6,756 bases of DNA, from NCBI GenBank assembly GCA_030146155.1, contig JASLCF010000041.1, positions 1-6,756 on the forward strand, given 5' to 3'. The notes under the pieces are model-generated. The model saw only the letters and a list, made by a program, of their open reading frames with translations, ran no database searches and was not told the origin of the DNA. The position numbers and the translations under genes are program-made. Shown one piece after another: positions 1 through 5,513 of the stretch. Positions within the stretch are counted from its first letter, which is position 1; every line of letters starts with the position of its first letter. This stretch comes from Savagea sp. GTDB lineage: Bacteria; Bacillota; Bacilli; Bacillales_A; Planococcaceae.

Positions 1-632
1 TGCCAGGTGCTGGTAAAGGCACGCAAGCAGACAAAATTGTCGAGAAATACGAAATCCCCCATATTTCTACAGGCGATATGTTCCGTGCTGCAATTGAAGA
101 AGGCACGGAACTTGGAGTCCAAGCTAAGTCGTACATGGACAAAGGCGCACTCGTTCCTGATACGGTGACGATCGGTATCGTTCGTGAAAGACTAAGTCAA
201 GCTGATTGTGATCGTGGTTTTTTACTCGACGGATTCCCACGTACAGTGCCTCAAGCTGAAGCATTGAATGAATTGCTGAGAGACATGGGCAGGCAGATTG
301 ATGATGTAATTAATATCGCAACAGATACTGAAGAGTTAGTCAAAAGATTAACAGGTCGTCGTATTTGTAAAGTATGCGGAACTTCTTATCATTTAATATT
401 CAACCCACCTCAAGTGGAAGGACATTGTGATAAGGATAACGGAGAGCTTTATCAAAGAGCAGATGACAATCCAGAGACTGTTACGAATCGTCTGGAAGTA
501 AATATGAAGCAAACACAACCTTTACTTGATTTTTATCAAGCGCAAGGCGTGTTAACGACAATCGATGGTGATCAACACATCGATGAAGTGTTTACTGAAT
601 TAGATGCCGTATTGCAAAAAGGCAAACAATAA
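1..632 (+). CDS. adk: Adenylate kinase (5' end cut off by window)
   Basis: Adenylate kinase catalyses ATP + AMP = 2 ADP in the cytoplasm and balances the adenylate pool. The open frame starts at base 3 with P-G-A-G-K-G-T, the P-loop that binds ATP phosphates, so only about eight N-terminal residues are missing. TGDMFR (AMP-binding side) and DGFPRT follow. The LID domain carries a zinc site Cys-X2-Cys-X16-Cys-X2-Asp (ICKVCG, then HCDKD). Adding eight missing residues puts these at 130, 133, 150 and 153, the positions known for the zinc-bearing Bacillus enzymes, and gives a full length of about 217, the usual size. The first ATG in view, at 78, is internal (the Met of TGDMF) and is not the start. 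In Bacillus adk lies between secY and map; here the next intact gene is infA, 309 bases on. Identification is secure. Confidence 0.97.
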   Translation, partial: PGAGKGTQADKIVEKYEIPHISTGDMFRAAIEEGTELGVQAKSYMDKGALVPDTVTIGIVRERLSQADCDRGFLLDGFPRTVPQAEALNELLRDMGRQIDDVINIATDTEELVKRLTGRRICKVCGTSYHLIFNPPQVEGHCDKDNGELYQRADDNPETVTNRLEVNMKQTQPLLDFYQAQGVLTTIDGDQHIDEVFTELDAVLQKGKQ

Positions 633-654
633 TCCTTTCTGAATCCTTAAATAC

Positions 655-782
655 TGCAAAGTAACGAATAGAAAGTTTGTTTGAATGATGAGCTGCAAAA
701 GCATATGGTGCCCGGTATTAGGATGGATATGCTCGTAACAACATCTTGTGTAGATAAGATAAATAGACAGCAATCCGGCTAG
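655..782 (+). pseudogene. map: Probable decayed fragment of methionine aminopeptidase
   Basis: At 681-719 one frame reads LNDELQKHMVPGI, ending at a stop at 780-782. It resembles the N-terminal segment of type I methionine aminopeptidases of Bacillales, which reads roughly L-T-H-x-E-L-x-K-H-I-x-P-G-I. Another frame at 655-675 reads C-K-V-T-N-R-K, faintly like the enzyme's C-K-T-x-R-E-L start. If both are real, the gene has lost internal sequence and shifted frame, and everything with the metal-binding residues is absent. The position is right: map follows adk in Bacillus. The enzyme removes initiator methionine and is essential, so a working copy would have to exist elsewhere. The match is short and made from memory of the family, so a chance resemblance is not excluded. 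Confidence 0.45.
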
Positions 783-878
783 TCCAAAGATTACTATTCG
801 TGATTTTTTACGAAAGCTATGTGACTACGTCTTTCGAACATCACTCCTGTAGGTCCGGACATATGTTTAAGGAGCTTA

Positions 879-906
879 CACAGCGATAATGACGCTCTGG
901 TTTTTT
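879..906 (+). promoter_or_regulatory. Weak hairpin plus T6 tract upstream of infA
   Basis: AGCG (882-885) can pair with CGCT (893-896), and across a C/C mismatch CA (879-880) pairs with TG (898-899). One base later comes a run of six T at 901-906. This has the shape of an intrinsic terminator, but the stem is short and the unit would stop ahead of the essential infA, with only about 30 bases left for a new promoter. It may be a weak attenuator or processing signal, or may do nothing. Confidence 0.25.
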
Positions 907-941
907 ATACCTTTAAATGATATAGAGGGGAGACAAGAATG

Positions 942-1160
942 ATGGCGAAAGAGGAAGTAATTGAAGTTGAAGGAACAGTACTTGAAGCTTTACCGAATGC
1001 CAATTTTAAAGTAGAATTAGAAAATGGCCATGAAGTATTAGCTCACGTTTCTGGTAAAATTCGTATGCACTTTATCCGTATTTTACCTGGAGATAAGGTA
1101 ACTGTTGAACTTTCACCTTATGATTTAACACGTGGTCGAATCACGTACCGTTTTAAATAA
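942..1160 (+). CDS. infA: Translation initiation factor IF-1
   Basis: IF-1 is a single-domain S1/OB-fold protein that binds the 30S A site during initiation, together with IF-2 and IF-3. The product is 72 residues, the normal Bacillus length, with family-typical stretches IEVEGTV, NGHEVLAHVSGKIRMHFIRI, PGDKVTVELSPYDL and the C-terminal RGRITYRFK. Two ATG codons stand in tandem at 939 and 942. I chose 942 because relatives begin M-A-K; the purine-rich site GAGGGGAG (925-932) serves either, at 6 or 9 bases. If 939 is used the protein has one extra Met. It is the first intact gene after the odd adk-infA gap and is followed 38 bases later by rpmJ. Confidence 0.97.
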   Translation: MAKEEVIEVEGTVLEALPNANFKVELENGHEVLAHVSGKIRMHFIRILPGDKVTVELSPYDLTRGRITYRFK

Positions 1161-1198
1161 ACTTTTGCACTCCGGAATAATGAAGGAGGTTGGGTTAG

Positions 1199-1312
1199 AT
1201 GAAAGTAAGACCATCCGTTAAGCCGATTTGTGAAAAATGTAAAATTATTCGCAGACGCGGTCGAGTAATGGTAATTTGTGAGAATCCAAAACATAAACAA
1301 CGTCAAGGTTAA
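1199..1312 (+). CDS. rpmJ: 50S ribosomal protein L36
   Basis: L36 is the smallest protein of the large ribosomal subunit. This gene encodes 37 residues beginning MKVRPSVKPICEKCK and ending ENPKHKQRQG, which matches the standard zinc-containing form. Cys11, Cys14, Cys27 and His32 form the zinc ribbon. This is the C+ version; there is no sign of a zinc-free paralogue here. A near-perfect ribosome binding site AAGGAGGT (1183-1190) sits 8 bases before the ATG. It lies between infA and rpsM, its normal place in Bacillales. Confidence 0.97.
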   Translation: MKVRPSVKPICEKCKIIRRRGRVMVICENPKHKQRQG

Positions 1313-1336
1313 TAGAGAGGGAGGTGCACACATAAT

Positions 1337-1702
1337 ATGGCACGTATTGCTGGAGTAGATATTCCGCGTGACAAACGCGTAGTTATTTCTTTAACTTATG
1401 TTTACGGTATTGGTAAAACAACTGCACAACAAGTATTAGCAGAAGCTGGTGTTTCTGAAGATACACGTGTTCGTGATTTAACTGATGCTGAATTAGATAA
1501 AATTCGTGAAGCAATTGATAGCTTAAAAATTGAAGGGGATCTTCGTCGTGAAACTTCATTAAACATTAAGCGTCTTATGGAAATTGGAAGTTTCCGTGGA
1601 ATCCGCCACCGTCGTGGATTACCTGTTCGTGGACAGAACACTAAAAACAACGCTCGTACGCGTAAAGGTCCAAAGCGTTCAATCGCTAATAAAAAGAAAT
1701 AA
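1337..1702 (+). CDS. rpsM: 30S ribosomal protein S13
   Basis: S13 sits in the head of the small subunit, contacts the P-site tRNA and forms intersubunit bridges. The product is 121 residues, the normal length. It starts MARIAGVDIPRDKRVVISLTY, has the helix-two-turn-helix region with YGIGKTTA (23-30), the conserved RHRRGLPVRGQNTKNNARTR block (90-109) and a basic tail ending in lysines. The ribosome binding site GGGAGGTG (1319-1326) lies 10 bases before the ATG. Arginine is almost always CGT, which fits a highly expressed gene. rpsK follows after 26 bases. Confidence 0.98.
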   Translation: MARIAGVDIPRDKRVVISLTYVYGIGKTTAQQVLAEAGVSEDTRVRDLTDAELDKIREAIDSLKIEGDLRRETSLNIKRLMEIGSFRGIRHRRGLPVRGQNTKNNARTRKGPKRSIANKKK

Positions 1703-1728
1703 TTTGGTAAAGGAGGGTATTTATCACT

Positions 1729-2118
1729 ATGGCACGTAAACAACAAACTCGTAAACGTCGTGTGAAAAAGGTTGTAGAATCTGGTATCGCACATATTCGT
1801 TCTACGTTTAACAACACTATCGTAACAATTACAGATGTTCATGGAAACGCGATTTCATGGTCTAGTGCTGGTGCATTAGGATTCCGTGGATCACGTAAAT
1901 CAACACCGTTTGCTGCACAAATGGCTGCAGAAACTGCTGGTAAAACAGCTATGGAACATGGTCTTAAAACATTAGAAGTAACTGTTAAAGGTCCAGGTGC
2001 AGGTCGTGAAGCTGCAATTCGTTCACTACAAGCTGCTGGTATCGAGGTTACTGCAATTCGTGACGTAACTCCAGTTCCACATAACGGTTGCCGTCCACCA
2101 AAACGTCGTCGTGTATAA
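1729..2118 (+). CDS. rpsK: 30S ribosomal protein S11
   Basis: S11 lies on the platform of the small subunit near the 3' end of 16S rRNA and the E site. The product is 129 residues, with the family blocks SGIAHIRSTFNNTIVTITD (18-36), GFRGSRKSTPFAAQ (51-64) and VKGPGAGREAAIR (86-98), and the C-terminal PHNGCRPPKRRRV. The N-terminus is a little shorter than that of B. subtilis (MARKQQTRKRR). An AAGGAGG site (1710-1716) lies 12 bases before the ATG. The gene after it, rpoA, is separated by a longer gap with a hairpin. Confidence 0.98.
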   Translation: MARKQQTRKRRVKKVVESGIAHIRSTFNNTIVTITDVHGNAISWSSAGALGFRGSRKSTPFAAQMAAETAGKTAMEHGLKTLEVTVKGPGAGREAAIRSLQAAGIEVTAIRDVTPVPHNGCRPPKRRRV

Positions 2119-2246
2119 TGGTTTTTTTCCATTTGATACATCGTATTCGTTAGTTTTGTAGAATACGCGATTGCATTTTGCCGTCTATGGAACGCAATTT
2201 CAATATGGAACAAAACAAATAAATGACGTTGAGGAGGGTAATAGAA
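2119..2246 (+). promoter_or_regulatory. Structured gap between rpsK and rpoA
   Basis: At 128 bases this is the longest gap within the ribosomal run. It contains a perfect 7-base inverted repeat, CGTATTC (2142-2148) with GAATACG (2161-2167), loop 12. A second pairing, ATTGC (2170-2174) with GCAAT (2194-2198), lies just beyond. An alternative register of the first stem (ATCG 2140-2143 with CGAT 2168-2171 across a 2-base bulge) would use bases needed by the second. The octamer TATGGAAC occurs twice, at 2186-2193 and 2204-2211. There is no T tract after either stem, so these are not intrinsic terminators; they could be an mRNA processing or translational control site for rpoA. I recognise no known riboswitch or ribosomal-protein leader. 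Confidence 0.4.
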
Positions 2247-3191
2247 ATGATCGAAATTGAAAAGCCGAAGATTGAAACGATTGAGCTAAGTGATGAGGGT
2301 ACTTTCGGTAAATTTGTGATTGAACCTTTAGAACGTGGTTATGGGAATACATTAGGTAATTCTTTACGACGCATTCTTTTATCATCATTGCCTGGAGCTG
2401 CTGTAACATCAATTCAAATTGATGGGGTACTCCATGAGTTTTCAGCGATCGAAGGTGTCGTGGAAGATGTTGCGACGATCATTTTAAATATTAAACAGCT
2501 CGCACTTAAAATTTACTCAGATGATGAAAAAGTAATCGAAATCGATGTAAAAGGCGAAGGGAATGTAACTGCTGCAGATATTATGCATGACAGTGACGTT
2601 GAGATTTTAAACCCAGACTTACACATTGCGAAGATTGCTAAAAATGGTCACTTACGTATGCGTATGTATGCAGTAAGAGGTCGTGGATATGCACCTTCTG
2701 AAGAGAATAAGCGTGAAGATTTAGCAATTGGTGTGATTCCAATTGATTCAATCTACACTCCTGTCACTCGTGTGAATTTCCAAGTTGAGAATACGCGTGT
2801 TGGTCAAAGTACAAACTTTGATAAACTAACATTTGACATTTGGACAGATGGAAGCATTGGTCCAAAAGAAGCTGTATCTCTCGGAGCAAAAATTTTAACC
2901 GAACATCTGAATATTTTTGTAAATATGACAGATGAAGCACAAGCTGCTGAAATTATGGTTGAAAAAGAAGAAGATCAGAAAGAAAAAGTGCTTGAGATGA
3001 CAATCGAAGAGTTAGACCTTTCTGTTCGTTCATATAACTGCCTAAAACGTGCAGGCATCAATACAGTTCTTGAGTTAACAAACAAAACTGAAGACGAAAT
3101 GATGAAAGTACGTAACTTAGGACGTAAATCACTTGATGAAGTGAGAAACAAGTTGGATGAGCTTTCTTTAGAATTACGCACTGAAGACTAA
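2247..3191 (+). CDS. rpoA: DNA-directed RNA polymerase subunit alpha
   Basis: Alpha dimerises to nucleate assembly of RNA polymerase, and its C-terminal domain contacts UP elements and activators. The product is 314 residues, the same length as in B. subtilis, starting MIEIEKPKIETIELS. The N-terminal assembly domain (about 1-230) has the hallmark RGYGNTLGNSLRRILLSSLPG (30-50) and HEFSAIEGV (63-71). A charged linker at about 232-248 leads to the C-terminal helix-hairpin-helix domain with VRSYNCLKRAGI (260-271) and VRNLGRKSL (288-296). Arg261 and Asn264 correspond to the DNA-contacting Arg and Asn of the family. The frame is open from 2223, but GGAGG (2233-2237) lies inside that extension and 9 bases before the ATG at 2247, and homologues start there, so 2247 is the start. 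Confidence 0.98.
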   Translation: MIEIEKPKIETIELSDEGTFGKFVIEPLERGYGNTLGNSLRRILLSSLPGAAVTSIQIDGVLHEFSAIEGVVEDVATIILNIKQLALKIYSDDEKVIEIDVKGEGNVTAADIMHDSDVEILNPDLHIAKIAKNGHLRMRMYAVRGRGYAPSEENKREDLAIGVIPIDSIYTPVTRVNFQVENTRVGQSTNFDKLTFDIWTDGSIGPKEAVSLGAKILTEHLNIFVNMTDEAQAAEIMVEKEEDQKEKVLEMTIEELDLSVRSYNCLKRAGINTVLELTNKTEDEMMKVRNLGRKSLDEVRNKLDELSLELRTED

Positions 3192-3218
3192 TCCATTTAA
3201 TAAAGGAGGGAAACTGTA

Positions 3219-3599
3219 ATGTCATACAGAAAACTTGGACGTACAAGTTCACAACGTAAAGCATTACTTCGCGACTTATCTACTGATTTAATTATCAATG
3301 AGCGCATTCAAACTACTGAAACGCGTGCGAAAGAATTACGTTCTGTTGTAGAAAAAATGATTACACTTGGTAAACGTGGAGATTTACATGCACGTCGTCA
3401 AGCTGCAGAATTTATTCGCCGTGAAGTGGCAACAGTCACTGATGAAGAAGGAAATGAAAAAGAAGTATATGCACTTCAAAAATTATTTGACGATGTAGCA
3501 CCTCGCTATTCAGAGCGTCAAGGTGGATACACTCGTATTATGAAAGTTGGACCTCGTCGTGGAGACGGAGCACCAATGGTAGTAATCGAACTCGTTTAA
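3219..3599 (+). CDS. rplQ: 50S ribosomal protein L17
   Basis: L17 binds 23S rRNA near the base of the large subunit close to the exit tunnel. The product is 126 residues: SYRKLGRTSSQRKALLRDL at the start, TTETRAKELRSVVEKMITLGKRGDLHARRQA in the middle, and ERQGGYTRIMKVGPRRGDGAPM near the end. It is about six residues longer than the B. subtilis protein because of an acidic stretch, TDEEGNEKEV (74-83), in a region that varies in the family. AAGGAGG (3203-3209) lies 9 bases before the ATG. It is the last gene of the ribosomal unit and is followed at once by a strong terminator. Confidence 0.98.
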   Translation: MSYRKLGRTSSQRKALLRDLSTDLIINERIQTTETRAKELRSVVEKMITLGKRGDLHARRQAAEFIRREVATVTDEEGNEKEVYALQKLFDDVAPRYSERQGGYTRIMKVGPRRGDGAPMVVIELV

Positions 3600-3605
3600 T
3601 ACTAG

Positions 3606-3644
3606 AATGGTGTGTCTGTCGTACGCACAGTCACACCATTTTTT
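3606..3644 (+). terminator. Intrinsic terminator after rplQ
   Basis: AATGGTGTG (3606-3614) pairs perfectly with CACACCATT (3632-3640). After a T/T mismatch the stem continues with CTGT (3616-3619) and ACAG (3627-3630), closing a 7-base loop. A run of six T (3639-3644) begins within the stem base. This is a classical Rho-independent terminator, six bases after the rplQ stop. It separates the ribosomal/polymerase unit from the ECF operon, which therefore needs its own promoter or partial read-through. Confidence 0.93.
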
Positions 3645-3648
3645 AAAA

Positions 3649-3678
3649 TTTACATTTATACGACAACTTAGATGTAAA
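3649..3678 (+). promoter_or_regulatory. Candidate ECF-operon promoter overlapping an inverted repeat
   Basis: TTTACA (3649-3654, five of six to the -35 consensus) and TGTAAA (3673-3678, four of six to the -10) are 18 bases apart, just after the rplQ terminator and before the ECF leader. The two boxes belong to a perfect 7-base inverted repeat, TTTACAT (3649-3655) with ATGTAAA (3672-3678), which extends by three more pairs including one G-T. This could be an operator over the promoter, or simply the symmetry of two AT-rich boxes. I do not recognise the repeat as a known Bacillus operator. The promoter call is weak but well placed. Confidence 0.35.
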
Positions 3679-3723
3679 AGCAGAGTGTTACGATTGGCTG
3701 AAAAATTGCTGGTCTAGCTCTAT

Positions 3724-3807
3724 GCACCTCATCCGCTTTGCCGGATTGAGCACCTGGCAAAAGTAGTAAAATGTGCGCATTTCTTGGATGAGGTGCGCGC
3801 TTTTTTT
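3724..3807 (+). promoter_or_regulatory. Attenuator-like RNA leader upstream of ecfA1
   Basis: Several pairings compete here. State 1 is a perfect 11-bp stem, GCACCTCATCC (3724-3734) with GGATGAGGTGC (3786-3796). It encloses TTTGCC/GGCAAA (3737-3742 with 3756-3761) and AAATG/CATTT (3769-3773 with 3778-3782), a three-way junction. State 2 pairs CTCATCCG (3728-3735) with CGGAT-T-GAG (3742-3750), one base bulged, and GTGCGCA (3773-3779) with TGCGCGC (3794-3800), a 7-bp stem with one G-T that directly abuts TTTTTTT (3801-3807). State 2 looks like a terminator and state 1 like an antiterminator, because both need 3794-3796. It matches no riboswitch or T-box consensus I know. The 11-bp stem itself lies only four bases from the T tract and could also terminate weakly. 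It may instead be a dispersed palindromic repeat. Confidence 0.55.
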
Positions 3808-3837
3808 ATTGTCTAATTGAATTGGAGGTGTAATGCA

Positions 3838-4674
3838 ATGACAACAACTATTGTTCATTTTAACGATGTGAGTTTTCGATATGATGAATCAGAAAAGCTA
3901 GCACTTGAAGCAATCGAATTTAAGGTAAGACAAGGCGATTGGATTTCAATTGTAGGTCACAATGGTTCTGGCAAATCAACCATCGCCAAACTATTGATGG
4001 GTCTACTCCTTCCAAATCAAGGAGAGTTAAAAATATTTAATGATGTTTATTCCGATCAGAATGTTTGGGATATTCGTTCTAAAATTGGCATCGTTTTTCA
4101 AAATCCAGATAATCAATTTGTAGGCTCTACCGTAGAAGATGATGTTGCCTTTTCTTTAGAAAATATTGGTGTTCCTTATGAGGAGATGCAAAAGCGTGTG
4201 CATCAAGCACTTGAGTTGGTTCGAATGGCTGATTTTAAACAAGCTGAGCCTCACCATCTCTCAGGAGGACAAAAACAAAGAGTTGCGATAGCTGGTGCGA
4301 TTGCATTACATCCAAAACTTTTAATTCTCGATGAGGCTACTTCCATGTTAGATCCTTTAGGACGTAGAGAAGTCATGGAGACGATTAAAAGATTGAGGGA
4401 TGAAATTGATTTAACTGTTATTTCAATTACTCATGATTTAGAAGAAGTATTACTAGCCGATGAAGTCGTTTTGTTGAACGAAGGACGCCTCATTGAACAA
4501 CAAAAACCTCAATTTTTTTTTAGAAAAGAAAATAGGTTAGAAGAGTATGGATTAAGTTTACCCTTTACATTAAAAATGTCTGGTTTATTAGAACAAAAAG
4601 AACTCATTACCCAACGTTATTTATCAGAAAAGGAGTTGTTAGAAGCATTATGCAAATTACCTTTGAAAAAGTAA
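3838..4674 (+). CDS. ecfA1: ECF transporter ATPase A1
   Basis: This is one of the two ATP-binding subunits of the energy-coupling factor module, which powers uptake of vitamins or metal ions through interchangeable membrane S components. The 278-residue product has every ABC motif in order: Walker A GHNGSGKST (40-48), Q-loop Gln88, signature LSGGQ (141-145), Walker B LLILDE (161-166), D-loop SMLDP (169-173) and switch His199. Family length is about 280. A TTG-initiated frame from 3817 would include the ribosome binding site GGAGGTG (3824-3830); the ATG at 3838, 7 bases after that site, is the start. It overlaps ecfA2 by 25 bases, which suggests translational coupling. A run of nine T at 4513-4521 encodes Phe-Phe-Phe near residues 226-228. 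Older names are cbiO1 and ybxA. Confidence 0.95.
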   Translation: MTTTIVHFNDVSFRYDESEKLALEAIEFKVRQGDWISIVGHNGSGKSTIAKLLMGLLLPNQGELKIFNDVYSDQNVWDIRSKIGIVFQNPDNQFVGSTVEDDVAFSLENIGVPYEEMQKRVHQALELVRMADFKQAEPHHLSGGQKQRVAIAGAIALHPKLLILDEATSMLDPLGRREVMETIKRLRDEIDLTVISITHDLEEVLLADEVVLLNEGRLIEQQKPQFFFRKENRLEEYGLSLPFTLKMSGLLEQKELITQRYLSEKELLEALCKLPLKK

Positions 4675-5513
4675 ATTTCAGTTATGCAGCAAATACTCCT
4701 TTTGAACACGAAGCGTTGCGTGATGTTGATTTTCATATTCCGAAAGGTTCTTACACCGCTCTGATTGGCCATACTGGGTCAGGGAAATCAACAGTCCTAT
4801 TGCATATGAACGGCTTATTGAAACCTACAGATGGGACTGTAACCATTGGTTCAACAGTCATTCGTTCTACAACAAAAGGGAAGATGCTGCAATCCCTTCA
4901 GTCTAAGGTGGGTATCGTATTTCAATTTCCTGAACATCAGCTATTTGAAGAAACAGTGGAGAAAGATATCATTTTTGGCCCGATGAATTTTGGCGTACCA
5001 GAAGAAGTAGCTAAAGAGAAAGCTCGCGAGTTAGTGACTCTTTTAGGCCTACCTGATGATACACTTCAAAAATCTCCATTTGAGCTGTCAGGGGGGCAAA
5101 TGAGACGTGTAGCGATAGCAGGTGTACTTGCATTCGAACCTGAAGTGTTAATTTTGGATGAACCGACAGCGGGATTAGATCCGAGAGGTCGCGAAGAAAT
5201 TATGCAGTTATTTGAAACATTACATCGCGAAAAGAATTTAACAACGATTTTAGTGACTCATAGTATGGAAGATGCGGCTCGATTTGCTGATCACATGATT
5301 GTAATGGAAAACGGAACTACACTTGCTGAGGGGACCCCTATGGACTTATTTGCAAGGTCTGAAGAAATCGGCATAGATGTTCCGAAATCTGTGCAATTCC
5401 AAAGAGCTTTTGAAAAACAAACAGGAATACAATTTTCTAAATTAATGTTAACAGAAGAAGCGTTAGCTGAAGCGCTAGTAGAACACCTACAAGCAGGTGA
5501 TGCGAATGCTTGA
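4650..5513 (+). CDS. ecfA2: ECF transporter ATPase A2
   Basis: This is the second ABC ATPase of the energy-coupling factor; it pairs with EcfA1 and docks on EcfT. The product is 287 residues and starts MQITFEKVNFSYAANTPFEHEAL, typical of the A2 branch (N-T-P-F-E before the first strand). Motifs are Walker A GHTGSGKST (40-48), Q-loop Gln92, LSGGQ (146-150), Walker B VLILDE (166-171), D-loop AGLDP (174-178) and switch His204. The start lies inside ecfA1. The nearest ribosome binding site, AAAGGAG (4629-4635), is 14 bases away, a long spacing, so translation probably depends on ribosomes finishing ecfA1. Its stop overlaps the start of ecfT. Both ATPases keep complete catalytic residues. Older names are cbiO2 and ybaE. 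Confidence 0.95.
   Translation: MQITFEKVNFSYAANTPFEHEALRDVDFHIPKGSYTALIGHTGSGKSTVLLHMNGLLKPTDGTVTIGSTVIRSTTKGKMLQSLQSKVGIVFQFPEHQLFEETVEKDIIFGPMNFGVPEEVAKEKARELVTLLGLPDDTLQKSPFELSGGQMRRVAIAGVLAFEPEVLILDEPTAGLDPRGREEIMQLFETLHREKNLTTILVTHSMEDAARFADHMIVMENGTTLAEGTPMDLFARSEEIGIDVPKSVQFQRAFEKQTGIQFSKLMLTEEALAEALVEHLQAGDANA

Larger units (their letters stand above)
633..938. other. Gene-poor gap between adk and infA
   Basis: This 306-base stretch has no intact gene on either strand. In Bacillus subtilis the same interval carries map and a small KOW-domain ribosome-associated gene; both are missing as intact genes. All plus frames are broken by stops. The sequence contains a map-like fragment (listed separately), a hairpin at 811-836 (CGAAAG with CTTTCG, then ATGT with ACGT after a 2-base bulge, loop GACT), an overlapping smaller hairpin 797-814 (TTCGT/ACGAA), and the 8-base palindrome GTCCGGAC at 853-860. 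No convincing sigma-A promoter was found, so infA and the genes after it probably depend on read-through from upstream or on a promoter I cannot recognise. Confidence 0.7.

Noticed and set aside
600..824. Minus-strand open frame of about 74 codons with a membrane-like stretch (IVIFGLAGLLSIYLIY) after a basic segment
   Set aside because: No usable start codon precedes the hydrophobic part, there is no ribosome binding site, and it runs into the end of adk. The plus strand of the same bases gives the map-like fragment. It is attractive but unsupported.
1118..1333. Minus-strand frames opposite infA-rpmJ, rpsM, rpsK, rpoA and ecfT
   Set aside because: They are opposite well-identified genes, lack ribosome binding sites and show no protein family features.
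2117..2133. Terminator after rpsK: AATGG/CCATT around a T7 loop
   Set aside because: The T run is in the loop, not after the stem, and the stem is only five pairs.
2133..2164. Promoter for rpoA from TTGATA (2133-2138) and TAGAAT (2159-2164)
   Set aside because: The spacer is 20 bases, too long for a normal sigma-A promoter, and the boxes overlap the hairpin.
2223..2246. Longer RpoA with eight extra N-terminal residues
   Set aside because: The extension contains the ribosome binding site and is absent from homologues; 2247 is the start.
3685..3717. Possible leader peptide GTG...TAG (reads M-L-R-L-A-E-K-L-L-V) ending just before the attenuator-like stems
   Set aside because: There is no ribosome binding site ahead of the GTG and no run of one regulatory codon; four Leu codons in ten are of mixed type. 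Not enough to call.
3688..3780. Minus-strand 30-residue frame starting MRTFYYFCQ in the ECF leader
   Set aside because: It has no ribosome binding site or promoter, and the sequence is better explained by its inverted repeats.
3724..3796. SAM-I riboswitch on the minus strand, suggested by GGTGCTCAATCC and a GGATGAG/CTCATCC closing stem
   Set aside because: The conserved GGGAC-GGCCC and GCAACC parts are missing, the element is too short, and no gene follows it on that strand.
3817..3837. Longer EcfA1 starting at TTG 3817
   Set aside because: The GGAGGTG site lies inside this extension and is well spaced for the ATG at 3838.
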